A DNA stretch of 33,371 nucleotides from Phycisphaerae bacterium (GCA_016782835.1 JADHXS010000010.1:1-33371); one strand, 5' to 3'. Numbered from the stretch's first letter, positions 7,613 to 15,824 are shown. The notes: generated by a model not told the origin, from the sequence alone. A program made the numbers and translations.

Positions 7613-8287
7613 ATGATGAACAGACTGCCCAAAGCTGGAACACTGGAAATCGCACCGTCGATTCTCAGTGCGGATTTTGCAAGTCTTGCTTCCGAGATTG
7701 CACAAGTGACCGCGCAGGGCATTCAGGTCGTTCACCTGGATGTCATGGACGGGCATTTCGTGCCGAATATTACGATTGGTCCACCGGTTGTTAAATGGAT
7801 ACGTCAATGTACGGATGCGGTGCTGGATACGCATTTAATGATTACCGACCCGGAAAAATATGCTCCGGAGTTTATTAAGGCCGGTTCCGACCACATTACG
7901 TTTCATATTGAAACCGTTGATGATCCGGCTGTCTTTATCGATGAATTGCGCAGTCAGGGGGTCACAGTCGGTGTCACGCTGAATCCGGAAACTCCCGTCA
8001 AATCGATTGAAGCAGTTGCTCGGCTTTGTGATATGGTGCTGGTGATGACGGTTCATCCCGGATTTGGCGGACAATCTTTTATTGACGAAGCGGCGCAGAA
8101 ATGCCGACAGGTTCGCCAAATCGTCGGCCCCGGCGTACGTATTGAAGTGGATGGCGGCATTGATGCGACAACGGTTGCGACGGCTAAAAACTATGGTGCC
8201 GATACATTTGTGGCGGGCAACGCCATTTTTGGACAAAAAGATAGAGCCGCGGCAATTACGGCAATTCGGCAGGCAATGAAAGGCTGA
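7613..8287 (+). CDS. rpe: Ribulose-phosphate 3-epimerase
   Basis: Interconverts ribulose 5-phosphate and xylulose 5-phosphate in the pentose phosphate pathway. The TIM-barrel motifs are clear: APSILSADF at residues 14-22, HLDVMDGHFVPN at 41-52 with metal-binding His and catalytic Asp, MTVHPGFGGQSF near 144, and EVDGGID near 182 with the second catalytic Asp. 224 residues is the usual size. Two adjacent ATG codons (7613, 7616) are possible starts; there is no real Shine-Dalgarno sequence, only AAAAAAGA at the end of a repeat. The gene lies between pgk and accD in the same direction. Confidence 0.97.
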   Translation: MMNRLPKAGTLEIAPSILSADFASLASEIAQVTAQGIQVVHLDVMDGHFVPNITIGPPVVKWIRQCTDAVLDTHLMITDPEKYAPEFIKAGSDHITFHIETVDDPAVFIDELRSQGVTVGVTLNPETPVKSIEAVARLCDMVLVMTVHPGFGGQSFIDEAAQKCRQVRQIVGPGVRIEVDGGIDATTVATAKNYGADTFVAGNAIFGQKDRAAAITAIRQAMKG

Positions 8288-8328
8288 CTTTTTGCAGCAA
8301 TGACAGCAGTTTACTAAAGAAACATTAA

Positions 8329-9174
8329 ATGGCGAAAAACAATAAATCAAGCTGGAACGGGTTTTCACTGAAACCTCGGAAGGAAATGCCGGGAGGACTG
8401 TGGCTGTCCTGTCCGTTCTGCAAGAATATGCTGTACAAAAAAACGGTCGATGAAAATATGGGTATTTGCCCGGAATGTGAGCATCATTTTCGCATTGATG
8501 GTGTCACGCGTACCAGTCAGCTTGTGGATGAGGGGTCGTTTGAGGAAATTGGTCCGGATCTGGCCAGCAACGACCCATTAAAGTTTACCTGGGGCGACAA
8601 AAACTACAAGGACCGAATCAAAGTCGATCCCGCACAGATGTCCGCCCATGAAGCCATGCTGGCAGGCAAAGCGTTTATTCGCGGTCGCGGCGTGATGCTG
8701 GCGGTGATGAATTTCGACTTTCTCGGCGGTTCGATGGGCATGGTCGTCGGCGAAAAGTTTTGTCAGGCGGTGGACCGGGCGATTGAAGAATCGCTGCCGT
8801 TTGTGGTGATTTGCTGCTCCGGTGGGGCGCGGATGCATGAAGGGCTGGTGGCGCTTCAGCAGATGGCCAAAACCAGTGCCGCACTGGCCCGATACGACGA
8901 GGCTAAGGGGTTGTATATCTCCGTTTTGACCGACCCGACGACCGGCGGTGTGGCTGCCAGTTTTGCCATGCTGGGCGATGTCATTATTGCCGAGCCGAAG
9001 GCCTTAATCGGGTTTGCCGGACCGCGTGTGATTCAGCAAACGATTAAAATTGAGCTCCCCGAGGGCTTCCAAACCGCCGAATTCCTGCTGGAGCATGGGT
9101 TTGTGGACATGATCGTGCATCGCAAGAAGCTGCGAAGCGAAATCGGCCGGCTCATCGACTATTGCGGCAAATAA
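8329..9174 (+). CDS. accD: Acetyl-CoA carboxylase carboxyltransferase subunit beta
   Basis: AccD with AccA transfers the carboxyl group from biotin to acetyl-CoA, making malonyl-CoA for fatty acid synthesis. The N-terminal zinc ribbon has C28, C31, C47 and C50. The crotonase-fold carboxyltransferase domain shows GGSMGMVVGEK, CSGGARMHEG and LTDPTTGGVAASFAMLGD. At 281 residues it is a normal beta subunit. Ribosome site is weak (AAAGAAA). accA is not in this window, so the subunits are encoded apart. The TAA stop overlaps the first base of copy B of the shared palindrome element. Confidence 0.97.
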   Translation: MAKNNKSSWNGFSLKPRKEMPGGLWLSCPFCKNMLYKKTVDENMGICPECEHHFRIDGVTRTSQLVDEGSFEEIGPDLASNDPLKFTWGDKNYKDRIKVDPAQMSAHEAMLAGKAFIRGRGVMLAVMNFDFLGGSMGMVVGEKFCQAVDRAIEESLPFVVICCSGGARMHEGLVALQQMAKTSAALARYDEAKGLYISVLTDPTTGGVAASFAMLGDVIIAEPKALIGFAGPRVIQQTIKIELPEGFQTAEFLLEHGFVDMIVHRKKLRSEIGRLIDYCGK

Positions 9175-9237
9175 CCCTTATAGGGTCATAAATGCCGCGA
9201 GTAAGATTTTTGAGATTGTATGATGGTATTTCCGCGC
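9174..9237 (+). promoter_or_regulatory. Shared palindrome + CCGCGAG element, copy B (between accD and hisC)
   Basis: ACCCTTATAGGGT at 9174-9186, CCGCGAG at 9195 and CCGCGC at 9232 match copy A at 6151-6218. TATGAT at 9219-9224, aligned with TAGGAT in copy A, could be a -10 box. Farther on, AAAATCTT at about 9276-9283 can pair with AAGATTTT inside the element. Confidence 0.5.
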
Positions 9238-9343
9238 ATTGTCATATTCTTATACGGAGCGTCCTTAACTTTTTCAAAATCTTCTTTTGTCGATAAGCCA
9301 GGGCCGGTATAATCATCCTCAACTGGACAGCAAAGGTGCGTCG

Positions 9344-10384
9344 ATGGCATATTTTCGTGATACAATTGAACAAATGGCGGGATATACGCCCGGCTTTCAG
9401 CCGAAAGAGGCCGATGTGGTCAAGCTGAATACCAATGAAAATCCCTACCCTGCCTCCCCCGATGTATTACAGGCAATACAGAATTTAACGGCTGAAAATC
9501 TTCGGCGTTATCCGGATCCGATGGCAGGAACCTTCCGAAAAGCGGCTGCAAAGGTGTTGGCTGTTCAGCCGGAAAATATCATCTGTACCAACGGGGGAGA
9601 CGATTTACTGAATATCTGTGTCCGCGCCTGCTGTGAGCGGGGTCGCCCACTTGCTTACGCGCAGCCGACTTATTCCCTGTATCCGGTGTTGGCACAACTG
9701 CACGGTTGTGAAGTGATTGAGATCCAGCGGGATGCGAACGGTTCGCTCGAACAGCTTGCGGAAGTTAATGCGGCATTGACGATTGTATGCAATCCCAATG
9801 CCCCCACGTGCCAGTTGCTGCCGATTGATGCACTGGCAACACTGGCGTCGGCGTTGTCCGGCGTGTTATTGATTGACGAAGCCTATGTCGATTTTGCAGA
9901 GGATAACGGCATTCGGCTGGTGAATGAATTTGACAATGTGGTGCTTCTTCGGTCCATGAGCAAAGGGTATTCACTGGCCGGAATGCGGTTCGGGTTTGGG
10001 ATTACGGGCAAACGTTTGATGGAAGGCTTGATGAAGGTTAAGGATTCGTATCCGGTGGATGCGGCGGCGATTGCGGCGGCAACGGCGGCGATTCAGGACC
10101 AGGCCTGTTTCAAGGCCAATGTTGAAAAAATCAAAACCGAACGGGCACGTTTAACTGATCAGTTATCAGCGTTGGCTTTTGAAGTACCGAACAGTCAGAC
10201 CAATTTCATATTAGCCCACTGTGTTAAAAAAGAAGCCAAAGAAGTCTATGAATCTCTGGTGCAGCGAAATATTTTTGTGCGATATTTTGCTTTGCCGGAG
10301 TTGGAAGATAAATTACGAATTACCATTGGTACGCCGCAGCAAAATAATCAATTGCTGGACGCGCTGAAAGAAATAATTGGTTAA
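9344..10384 (+). CDS. hisC: Histidinol-phosphate aminotransferase
   Basis: A PLP-dependent class II aminotransferase that makes histidinol phosphate from imidazole-acetol phosphate, with glutamate as amino donor. Seen: NTNENPYPASP near residue 29, CNPNAPT at 149-155, the PLP-contacting DEAYVDF at 178-184, the Schiff-base Lys207 in SMSKGYSLAGMRFGF, and RITIGTPQQN near the end. I chose the ATG at 9344 because AAAGGTG (9332-9338) lies five bases before it; an upstream TTG at 9287 would add 19 unconserved residues without a ribosome site. The 346-residue length fits the family. hisB follows 11 bases after the stop, then ispF, so these form an operon. Confidence 0.96.
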   Translation: MAYFRDTIEQMAGYTPGFQPKEADVVKLNTNENPYPASPDVLQAIQNLTAENLRRYPDPMAGTFRKAAAKVLAVQPENIICTNGGDDLLNICVRACCERGRPLAYAQPTYSLYPVLAQLHGCEVIEIQRDANGSLEQLAEVNAALTIVCNPNAPTCQLLPIDALATLASALSGVLLIDEAYVDFAEDNGIRLVNEFDNVVLLRSMSKGYSLAGMRFGFGITGKRLMEGLMKVKDSYPVDAAAIAAATAAIQDQACFKANVEKIKTERARLTDQLSALAFEVPNSQTNFILAHCVKKEAKEVYESLVQRNIFVRYFALPELEDKLRITIGTPQQNNQLLDALKEIIG

Positions 10385-10395
10385 GGAAGATGGAT

Positions 10396-10980
10396 ATGGC
10401 AGAACGGACATCAAAAATTGAACGTAAGACGAATGAAACGGATATTGTCGTCGAGCTGAATCTCGATGGACAGGGCCGATACGAAATCAATTCCGGCGTC
10501 GGCTTTTTCGACCACATGCTGACACATCTGAGTAAGCACAGCAAAATCGATATGGCGGTTAAAGCCAAAGGCGATCTTGAAATTGATGCCCATCATACAA
10601 TTGAAGATGTAGGCATTTGTCTGGGTGAGGCGCTCGGTAAAGCATTAGCGGACAAAAAAGGCATTGCCCGTTACGGCCACAGCATTGTGCCAATGGAAGA
10701 CGCCAAGGCCGAAGTGACAGTAGATTTGTCGGGCCGGCCGTTTCTGGTTTACAAGGTGGCTTTTCCAACGGAGAAAATCGGCGAATTCGATGTCGAATGT
10801 GTCGAGGAATTTCTGCGGAGTTTTTCGACGGTCGGCAAATTTAATCTCCATGTGGATGTGCCTTACGGGATAAACAGTCACCACATCGCCGAGGCTATTT
10901 ACAAGGCTCTGGGGCAGGCGATTGGGATCGCCGTCAAAATCGTCGGCACGGATATTCCCAGCACGAAGGGAGTGTTGTAA
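10396..10980 (+). CDS. hisB: Imidazoleglycerol-phosphate dehydratase
   Basis: Dehydrates imidazole-glycerol phosphate to imidazole-acetol phosphate, the substrate of the preceding HisC. This is the single-domain form, without the histidinol-phosphatase domain found in enterobacteria. Metal-binding motifs are present: GVGFFDHMLTHLSKHS, DAHHTIEDVGICLGEAL and SHHIAEAIYKALGQA. I prefer ATG 10396 (194 residues) because AAGGAAG at 10383-10389 is six bases away; the ATG at 10390 would leave too little room. It overlaps neither neighbour; ispF starts four bases after its stop. Confidence 0.97.
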   Translation: MAERTSKIERKTNETDIVVELNLDGQGRYEINSGVGFFDHMLTHLSKHSKIDMAVKAKGDLEIDAHHTIEDVGICLGEALGKALADKKGIARYGHSIVPMEDAKAEVTVDLSGRPFLVYKVAFPTEKIGEFDVECVEEFLRSFSTVGKFNLHVDVPYGINSHHIAEAIYKALGQAIGIAVKIVGTDIPSTKGVL

Positions 10981-10984
10981 AATC

Positions 10985-11494
10985 GTGGACGGATTGCAGT
11001 ACGAGTATCGAACGGGGATCGGAACCGATATTCATCAATTGATTGCGGATCGCCCGCTGATGCTGGGCGGCGTGCAGGTGCCGTTTGAGATGGGGCTGTT
11101 GGCCCACAGCGACGGTGATGTCGTGCTGCATGCGGTGATGGATGCGGTGCTTGGCGCAACGGGACAGGGCGATATTGGAATGCTGTTTCCCGATACCGAC
11201 TCGCAGTGGCAGGATGCCGACAGTCGGGACTTGACCTTGCGGGTACGTGAGAAATTCAAAAAGGACCGTTGGGAAGTGGTCAATCTGGATGTGATTATTC
11301 ACGCCCAGGCGCCCAAGCTCGGGGTCTATAAGGGACAAATGAAACGGGCGATTGCGGGGCTGCTGGATACGGATTTTGCCAATGTCAACATCAAGGCCAA
11401 AACCAATGAGGGGCTGGACGCCGTCGGCGAGGGCAAGGCCATCGCCGCAACGGTGTCCGTATTATTAAAAAGAAAAATCAAACGAACGCTGTGA
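10985..11494 (+). CDS. ispF: 2-C-methyl-D-erythritol 2,4-cyclodiphosphate synthase
   Basis: IspF cyclises CDP-methylerythritol phosphate, releasing CMP, in the isoprenoid pathway. The metal ligands are in GIGTDIHQL (Asp15, His17) and His49 of LAHSDGDVVLHAVMDAVLGA. GDIGMLFPDTD and NVDVIIHAQAPKL-type segments (here NLDVIIHAQAPKL) match the family, as does KAKTNEGLDAVGEGKAIAA. The start is a GTG at 10985, with GGGAG at 10968-10972 inside the end of hisB, suggesting translational coupling. Length 169 residues, about ten more than usual because of an N-terminal tail. Placing it with two histidine genes is unusual but may be simple operon packing. Confidence 0.95.
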   Translation: MDGLQYEYRTGIGTDIHQLIADRPLMLGGVQVPFEMGLLAHSDGDVVLHAVMDAVLGATGQGDIGMLFPDTDSQWQDADSRDLTLRVREKFKKDRWEVVNLDVIIHAQAPKLGVYKGQMKRAIAGLLDTDFANVNIKAKTNEGLDAVGEGKAIAATVSVLLKRKIKRTL

Positions 11495-11498
11495 TTTT

Positions 11499-11612
11499 TT
11501 TAACCATGAAGGGCATAAAGAACATGAAGAAAAATAATATAAAAAATACCTTCATGATCTTCGTGTACTTCGTAGTGAATTATTTATCTGTGTAAATCAG
11601 TGTCAAAAAAAG
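11499..11612 (+). repeat. Mosaic of phrase-like repeats between ispF and cysS
   Basis: TTAACCATGAAGGG at 11500-11513 and ACATGAAG nearby match the module at 4467-4498. From about 11550 the phrase returns in inverted form (CTTCATGATCTTCGTG, ACTTCGTAGTG), so the two halves could fold together imperfectly. 11581-11612 carries the ATCTGTG/ATCAGTG module seen ahead of ispD and rpe. Confidence 0.7.
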
Positions 11613-11625
11613 AGATGAAAAGTTT

Positions 11626-13050
11626 ATGAGTCAGATACGTTTTTATAATACCTATTCAAAGCAAGTTGAACCGTTCGAGCCGCTTCAGGCGGGCAAGGTG
11701 AAAATATACAGTTGCGGCCCGACAGTCTATTCGCATCCGCATATCGGCAATTTCCGTTCGTTCCTGATGGCGGACTTGCTGAAGCGTTTCCTCGAATTTA
11801 AGGGCTTTACAGTATCGCATGTTATGAACATTACGGATGTTGGTCATTTGCTGGACGATGCCGATGAAGGAGTTGATAAACTCGAAGAGGTGGCGAGAAA
11901 AGAAAAAAAGGATCCTCTGGAAATCGCGAAGTTTTATACGGATTCTTTTATGACGGCCAGCAAGATGCTCAATATCAAGCCTGCTGACAGTTATCCGCGA
12001 GCGACTGAACATATTCCTGAAATGATAGATATGGTGCAGAGCCTGATTGACAAAGGACACGCCTATGTCGTCGGCAACAATGTCTATTATGATGTGACGA
12101 CCTTTAAAGATTACGGCCGGTTGTCTGGCAACATGCTGGACGACCTGAACGCCGGGGCGAGGATCGAAGTGAACGCCGAAAAGAAAAACCCGCAGGACTT
12201 TGCCCTGTGGAAGCATGACCCCCGACACATCCAGCAGTGGGACAGCCCGTGGGGACGTGGTTTTCCCGGTTGGCATATTGAATGCTCGGCGATGAGTACG
12301 AAGTATCTGGGTGAGCAGTTCGATTTCCATACCGGCGGTGAAGACAACATCTTCCCGCATCACGAATGCGAAATTGCCCAGTCCGAAGGCGCTTCCGGTA
12401 AAAAGTGGGTCAGGTACTGGATGCATACTCGCTTTTTGATGGTCGATGGTGAAAAAATGTCCAAGTCCAAGGGCAATCTGTATACGATTCAGGAACTGGT
12501 TGACAAAGGCTTTAAAAAGAACGCGATTCGCTATGCGTTAATTTCATCGCATTACCGCCAAAACTATAACTTTACATTCGATGGCTTAAAAGCCGCCGAA
12601 CAGGCGATTGATAAGATTAGCCAATGCGTCTTCCTGCTCCGGCAGGTTACCGCTGAAGGTGATGCGGTTCGAGACGAAGTGCCTGCCTTTATTGAAAAAG
12701 CCATCAATGATTTTGGCGAGGCTTTGTCGGATGATTTGAATATTTCCAAGGCATTGGCGGCAGTGTTCGAGCTTGTTAAAGATGCCAATAAGTTGACCGA
12801 TGCCAATACGGCCGAAGTCAAAGTGATACTCGATGCGATTGAAAGAATCGATTCGGTACTGGGTGTGTTAGAAACGTCTGCCGATGAAATACCGCCGGAG
12901 ATTATGTCATTGGCCGAAGAGCGCCGAACAGCCAAACTGGCGAAGAACTGGACGCGGGCCGATGAAATCCGCAATGAGCTGACGGCCAAAGGCTTTGTCG
13001 TCGAAGACATGCCCGGCCATGACTACCGGATTAAATGCAGGGATGCTTAA
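11626..13050 (+). CDS. cysS: Cysteinyl-tRNA synthetase
   Basis: Class I synthetase charging tRNA(Cys). The zinc cysteine Cys30 begins CGPTVYSHPHIGNFRSF, whose HPHIGN (37-42) is the HIGH-type ATP motif. Other zinc ligands lie in GWHIECSAMS and the FPHHECE segment. KMSKS is intact near residue 275 (GEKMSKSKGNLYT). The C-terminal helical anticodon region has RRTAKLAKNWTRADEIRNEL, typical of CysRS. 474 residues is normal. AAAGAG upstream is a weak ribosome site; the leader consists of repeat sequence. The ruvCAB group follows after a gap with a hairpin repeat. Confidence 0.98.
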   Translation: MSQIRFYNTYSKQVEPFEPLQAGKVKIYSCGPTVYSHPHIGNFRSFLMADLLKRFLEFKGFTVSHVMNITDVGHLLDDADEGVDKLEEVARKEKKDPLEIAKFYTDSFMTASKMLNIKPADSYPRATEHIPEMIDMVQSLIDKGHAYVVGNNVYYDVTTFKDYGRLSGNMLDDLNAGARIEVNAEKKNPQDFALWKHDPRHIQQWDSPWGRGFPGWHIECSAMSTKYLGEQFDFHTGGEDNIFPHHECEIAQSEGASGKKWVRYWMHTRFLMVDGEKMSKSKGNLYTIQELVDKGFKKNAIRYALISSHYRQNYNFTFDGLKAAEQAIDKISQCVFLLRQVTAEGDAVRDEVPAFIEKAINDFGEALSDDLNISKALAAVFELVKDANKLTDANTAEVKVILDAIERIDSVLGVLETSADEIPPEIMSLAEERRTAKLAKNWTRADEIRNELTAKGFVVEDMPGHDYRIKCRDA

Positions 13051-13062
13051 CGATTTACTTTT

Positions 13063-13092
13063 TTGTCACTCCCGCGAAGGCGGGAATCCAGA
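13063..13092 (+). repeat. GTCATTCCCGC-type hairpin repeat, copy 1
   Basis: TTGTCACTCCCGC, GAAG, then GCGGGAATCCAGA. The arms TCCCGC and GCGGGA pair. Related copies lie at 16779-16809 (second arm mutated) and 29119-29150. It resembles the dRS3-like ATTCCC-N8-GGGAAT repeats known in Neisseria. It could act as a weak terminator for cysS. Confidence 0.75.
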
Positions 13093-13109
13093 CTTGAAAT
13101 TAAGGGCAA

Positions 13110-13592
13110 ATGATTATATTAGGGATTGATCCGGGATTACAGGTGTGCGGCTATGCGGTGGTCGAAGCTAAGCGGCTGGAAACGAAGCTTCTGGAAGCCG
13201 GGGTGTTTCGCACCGACGCCAAGGCGCCGTTAGAGACGCGACTGAACCAGATCGCTGACGATATTGGGCAGATATTGAAAAATCATAAGCCCGAAAGGGT
13301 GGCTGTCGAGCAATTGTATGCTCATTATAAGCATCCGCGGACGGCAATCTTGATGGGACATGCTCGTGGCGTCATTTTGCAAAAGGCAGCCGAAAGTGGT
13401 GCCGGTGTGAAAAGTTTTGCGGCGACCCGCATTAAAAAATCGCTGACCGGTAACGGTCGGGCCGGCAAACAGCAAATGCAGCGGGCCATTCAAACGATAC
13501 TGGCGTTACCGGATTTGCCGGAACCGGCCGATGTGGCCGATGCGATTGCTATCGCACTGTGCTGTGCAAGTGAAGGTGACAGGAAATTATGA
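13110..13592 (+). CDS. ruvC: Holliday junction resolvase RuvC
   Basis: Endonuclease that cuts Holliday junctions at the end of homologous recombination. The four acidic catalytic residues are visible: Asp7 (ILGIDPGL), Glu67 (VAVEQLY), Asp141 and Asp144 (PADVADAIAIAL). KSLTGNGRAGKQQMQ corresponds to the basic loop before them. 160 residues is typical. The start ATG has AAGGG only a few bases upstream. Its TGA stop overlaps the ruvA start (ATGA), a sign of coupled translation. Confidence 0.97.
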   Translation: MIILGIDPGLQVCGYAVVEAKRLETKLLEAGVFRTDAKAPLETRLNQIADDIGQILKNHKPERVAVEQLYAHYKHPRTAILMGHARGVILQKAAESGAGVKSFAATRIKKSLTGNGRAGKQQMQRAIQTILALPDLPEPADVADAIAIALCCASEGDRKL

Positions 13593-14218
13593 TAGCGCAG
13601 ATTGAAGGAAAACTTGTTTCGCTGGACCCGGATAAATGCCTTGTGCAGGTCGGGCAGATTTGTTACGAAGTCATGCTCCCCGGCTATGCCGTCAGCGGCT
13701 TGTCCGGCAAGATTGGCTCAGACATCGTGTTATGTACCATCGAATATTATGAAGGCACGCCCGGCGGCGGAAATCTGATTCCCCGCATGGTCGGCTTTCT
13801 GACACACGGCGAGAAGGAATTTTTCCGGCTTTATACCAGCGTCAAAGGCATGGGTATCAAGAAGGGCCTCAAATCCCTGACCATGCCCATCGCGAGGATT
13901 GCCGACAGCATTGAGTCCGGCGACGAAAAAATGCTGACAACACTGCCGGCAATCGGCAAACGGTTTGCGCAACTGATTATCGCCGAGCTAAAGGGCAAAC
14001 TGGGCGAGTTCGCCTTTTCGGTAACGCCTTCCGGCAAACCCATCGCGGCCTTTGGAACATTCCAGACGGAAGCATTGGAAATCCTGATTGCCTGGGGCGA
14101 AAAGCGAAACGAGGCGATGGAGTTGATTGAACTGACCTGTAAAAAACACCCGGATATCAAAACCGCCGAAGAACTCGTCCCCCTGGTCTACCGCCTGAAA
14201 CAAGGCATCGAAGCCTAA
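13589..14218 (+). CDS. ruvA: Holliday junction branch-migration protein RuvA
   Basis: RuvA tetramers bind the four-way junction and load RuvB. The N-terminal OB fold begins MIAQIEGKLVSLDPDKCLVQVG. The helix-hairpin-helix pair is seen as VKGMGIKKGLKSL (family: GVGPKLA) and LTTLPAIGKRFAQLIIAELKGKL (family: GIGKKTAERLVLELK). The C-terminal RuvB-binding helical domain from about 155 is preceded by a flexible link. 209 residues is normal. GMGIKKGLK and PAIGKRF differ from the common consensus but keep the glycines. It overlaps ruvC by four bases. Confidence 0.95.
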   Translation: MIAQIEGKLVSLDPDKCLVQVGQICYEVMLPGYAVSGLSGKIGSDIVLCTIEYYEGTPGGGNLIPRMVGFLTHGEKEFFRLYTSVKGMGIKKGLKSLTMPIARIADSIESGDEKMLTTLPAIGKRFAQLIIAELKGKLGEFAFSVTPSGKPIAAFGTFQTEALEILIAWGEKRNEAMELIELTCKKHPDIKTAEELVPLVYRLKQGIEA

Positions 14219-14221
14219 AAA

Positions 14222-14310
14222 AATGCAAAATGTAAAATGAATAATGTAAAATGGTGGACGGGCCAGAGGCCCGGACTTCAATAATTTTGATTTTTAATAT
14301 TTAATTTTTG
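14222..14310 (+). repeat. Composite repeat leader ahead of ruvB
   Basis: Three parts: AAAATGTAAAATGA-type tandem phrases (14222-14252), a hairpin CGGGCC-AGA-GGCCCG (14259-14273), then an AT-rich stretch with TATTTAATTTTTGATTT. The same order of hairpin and AT-rich stretch precedes rnr at 29161-29219. No Shine-Dalgarno sequence lies between it and the ruvB ATG. Confidence 0.65.
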
Positions 14311-14320
14311 ATTTGATGAT

Positions 14321-15373
14321 ATGGCTATAGATAGAGTATTAAGTTCGGATTCACGCGGCGACAAAGAAGAGCAGTTCAATACTGCCCTTCGTCCGCAAAG
14401 TTTAGGCGAATGCATCGGACAAAAGAACGTCAAGGAAAAGCTGTCCATCGCGATGCAGGCCGCCCACCAGCGCAGCGAGCCGCTGGAGCATATTCTTTTT
14501 TATGGCCCGCCGGGGTTGGGTAAAACCACGCTGGCCCATGTCATCGCCAACGAAATGGGCGCCAACATTCGCGTCACCTCCGGCCCGGCCATCACCAAGC
14601 AGGGCGACCTGATGGGCCTCTTGTCCAACATCAATACCGGTGACGTGTTGTTCATCGACGAAATCCACCGCCTCAGCGCTCCCGTCGAAGAGTTTATCTA
14701 CCCGGCGATGGAAGACTTCAAAGTTGATTTCACCGTCGACAGCGGCATGCACGCCAAGACCATCAACTTCCCGCTGAAGCGTTTTACGCTCATCGGAGCC
14801 ACCACCCGCGCCGGTCTGCTCAGTGCCCCATTGCGGGGACGCTTTGGCATCCTGCATCATTTGGAATTTTATAACGTCGATGAACTGACCGACATTCTCA
14901 AACGCTCGGCGGGACTCCTCGAATTAAAAAGCGCCGACGGCACACTGGAAATGGTGGCCTCCCGCTCCCGCGGCACGCCGCGTGTCGCCAACCGCCTCCT
15001 CAAGCGCGTGCGCGATTACGCGCAGGTCAAAGGCTCCGGCAAGCTGACCACCGACATCGTCGAGAATGCCCTCAAGATGGAGCAGATTGACCATCTCGGT
15101 CTGGACGAACTGGACCGCAGCTTCCTGCGGACTTTGATCAAAGTCTATGACGGCGGCCCGGCCGGTATCGAAGCGATGGCCGCAACGCTCGGTGAAGAAC
15201 GGGATACGCTGGAGGATGTCGTTGAACCGTATCTGCTGCAGATCGGCTTTGTCCGCCGCACCAAACGCGGCCGCGAAATAACCCCCGCCGCCTGCAAACA
15301 TCTCGGCCTTAAACTCACCGGTGGAAAAAAGAACAGTGGGGGAGTGACCCTATTTGAAGGTCATGAGGAATAA
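14321..15373 (+). CDS. ruvB: Holliday junction branch-migration helicase RuvB
   Basis: AAA+ motor that drives branch migration with RuvA. Walker A is GPPGLGKTT (residues 62-70), Walker B is FIDEIHRL (111-118), sensor 1 is IGATTRAG and the arginine finger region is LRGRFGI. The C-terminal winged helix contains GLDELDRSFLRTLI and the closing RTKRGREITPAA. 350 residues is normal, with a slightly extended tail. The start ATG has no ribosome site; bases before it are repeat-derived. A small membrane protein gene begins on the base after its stop. Confidence 0.98.
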   Translation: MAIDRVLSSDSRGDKEEQFNTALRPQSLGECIGQKNVKEKLSIAMQAAHQRSEPLEHILFYGPPGLGKTTLAHVIANEMGANIRVTSGPAITKQGDLMGLLSNINTGDVLFIDEIHRLSAPVEEFIYPAMEDFKVDFTVDSGMHAKTINFPLKRFTLIGATTRAGLLSAPLRGRFGILHHLEFYNVDELTDILKRSAGLLELKSADGTLEMVASRSRGTPRVANRLLKRVRDYAQVKGSGKLTTDIVENALKMEQIDHLGLDELDRSFLRTLIKVYDGGPAGIEAMAATLGEERDTLEDVVEPYLLQIGFVRRTKRGREITPAACKHLGLKLTGGKKNSGGVTLFEGHEE

Positions 15374-15655
15374 GTGAATAAGAAGAAGCTCAAAAAATAT
15401 GTTTTGATAATTGTATGTGTTTATTTGTTTACTTATCTTTTTTTGAGTAGGGCATCCCTTTATTTAAACAGGCAGTATGAGGGTGCTAGTTTCTACTACA
15501 TTCCAGTCAAAGAAGCAGTTTTTAAAGACTATGAGTCGTTATTTGTTATTCACGTTGTTTTATACCATATTTACTATCCGCTGTATTGGGTTGATCACAA
15601 TTTGTTTTCAGGACCCCACTGTGCAAAAAGTTTGCCACTGTGGGAATTAAAATAG
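15374..15655 (+). CDS. Small membrane protein, function unknown, coupled to ruvB
   Basis: 93 residues starting with GTG directly after the ruvB stop codon. GAGGA at 15365-15369, inside the end of ruvB, is five bases upstream, so translation is probably coupled. The N-terminus (KKKLKKYVLIIVCVYLFTYLFLSRASLYL) is one transmembrane helix with a positive cytoplasmic end. The rest is rich in Tyr, His and Phe, ending HIYYPLYWVDHNLFSG and SLPLWELK. I know no family for it. Base composition is clearly more AT-rich than ruvB, which may mean a recent arrival or weak selection. It is unlikely to be part of the RuvABC machine. Confidence 0.7.
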   Translation: MNKKKLKKYVLIIVCVYLFTYLFLSRASLYLNRQYEGASFYYIPVKEAVFKDYESLFVIHVVLYHIYYPLYWVDHNLFSGPHCAKSLPLWELK

Positions 15656-15758
15656 ACAAAACGAAGAAAGAAGAATGGTTAAATTTATTTGAGGAACAGG
15701 TAAAAATACGGATTACAGGGACGCTTTTTTTGTTTTTCTGTGATTTCCTGAAACGTTT

Positions 15759-15787
15759 TTGAGTTTAGCGCGTCTACTGTTTATAAT
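15759..15787 (+). promoter_or_regulatory. Promoter for the MTA phosphorylase gene
   Basis: TTGAGT at 15759-15764, 17 bases, then a perfect TATAAT at 15782-15787. Transcription near 15794 would leave a leader of about 90 bases. Confidence 0.7.
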
Positions 15788-15824
15788 TAGAAAAACTCTG
15801 TAAATATACTTCGTGAGTCGATGC

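Noticed and set aside
9287-9343. Longer hisC N-terminus from a TTG start
   Set aside because: The extra 19 residues lack a ribosome site and family similarity; ATG 9344 has a good one.
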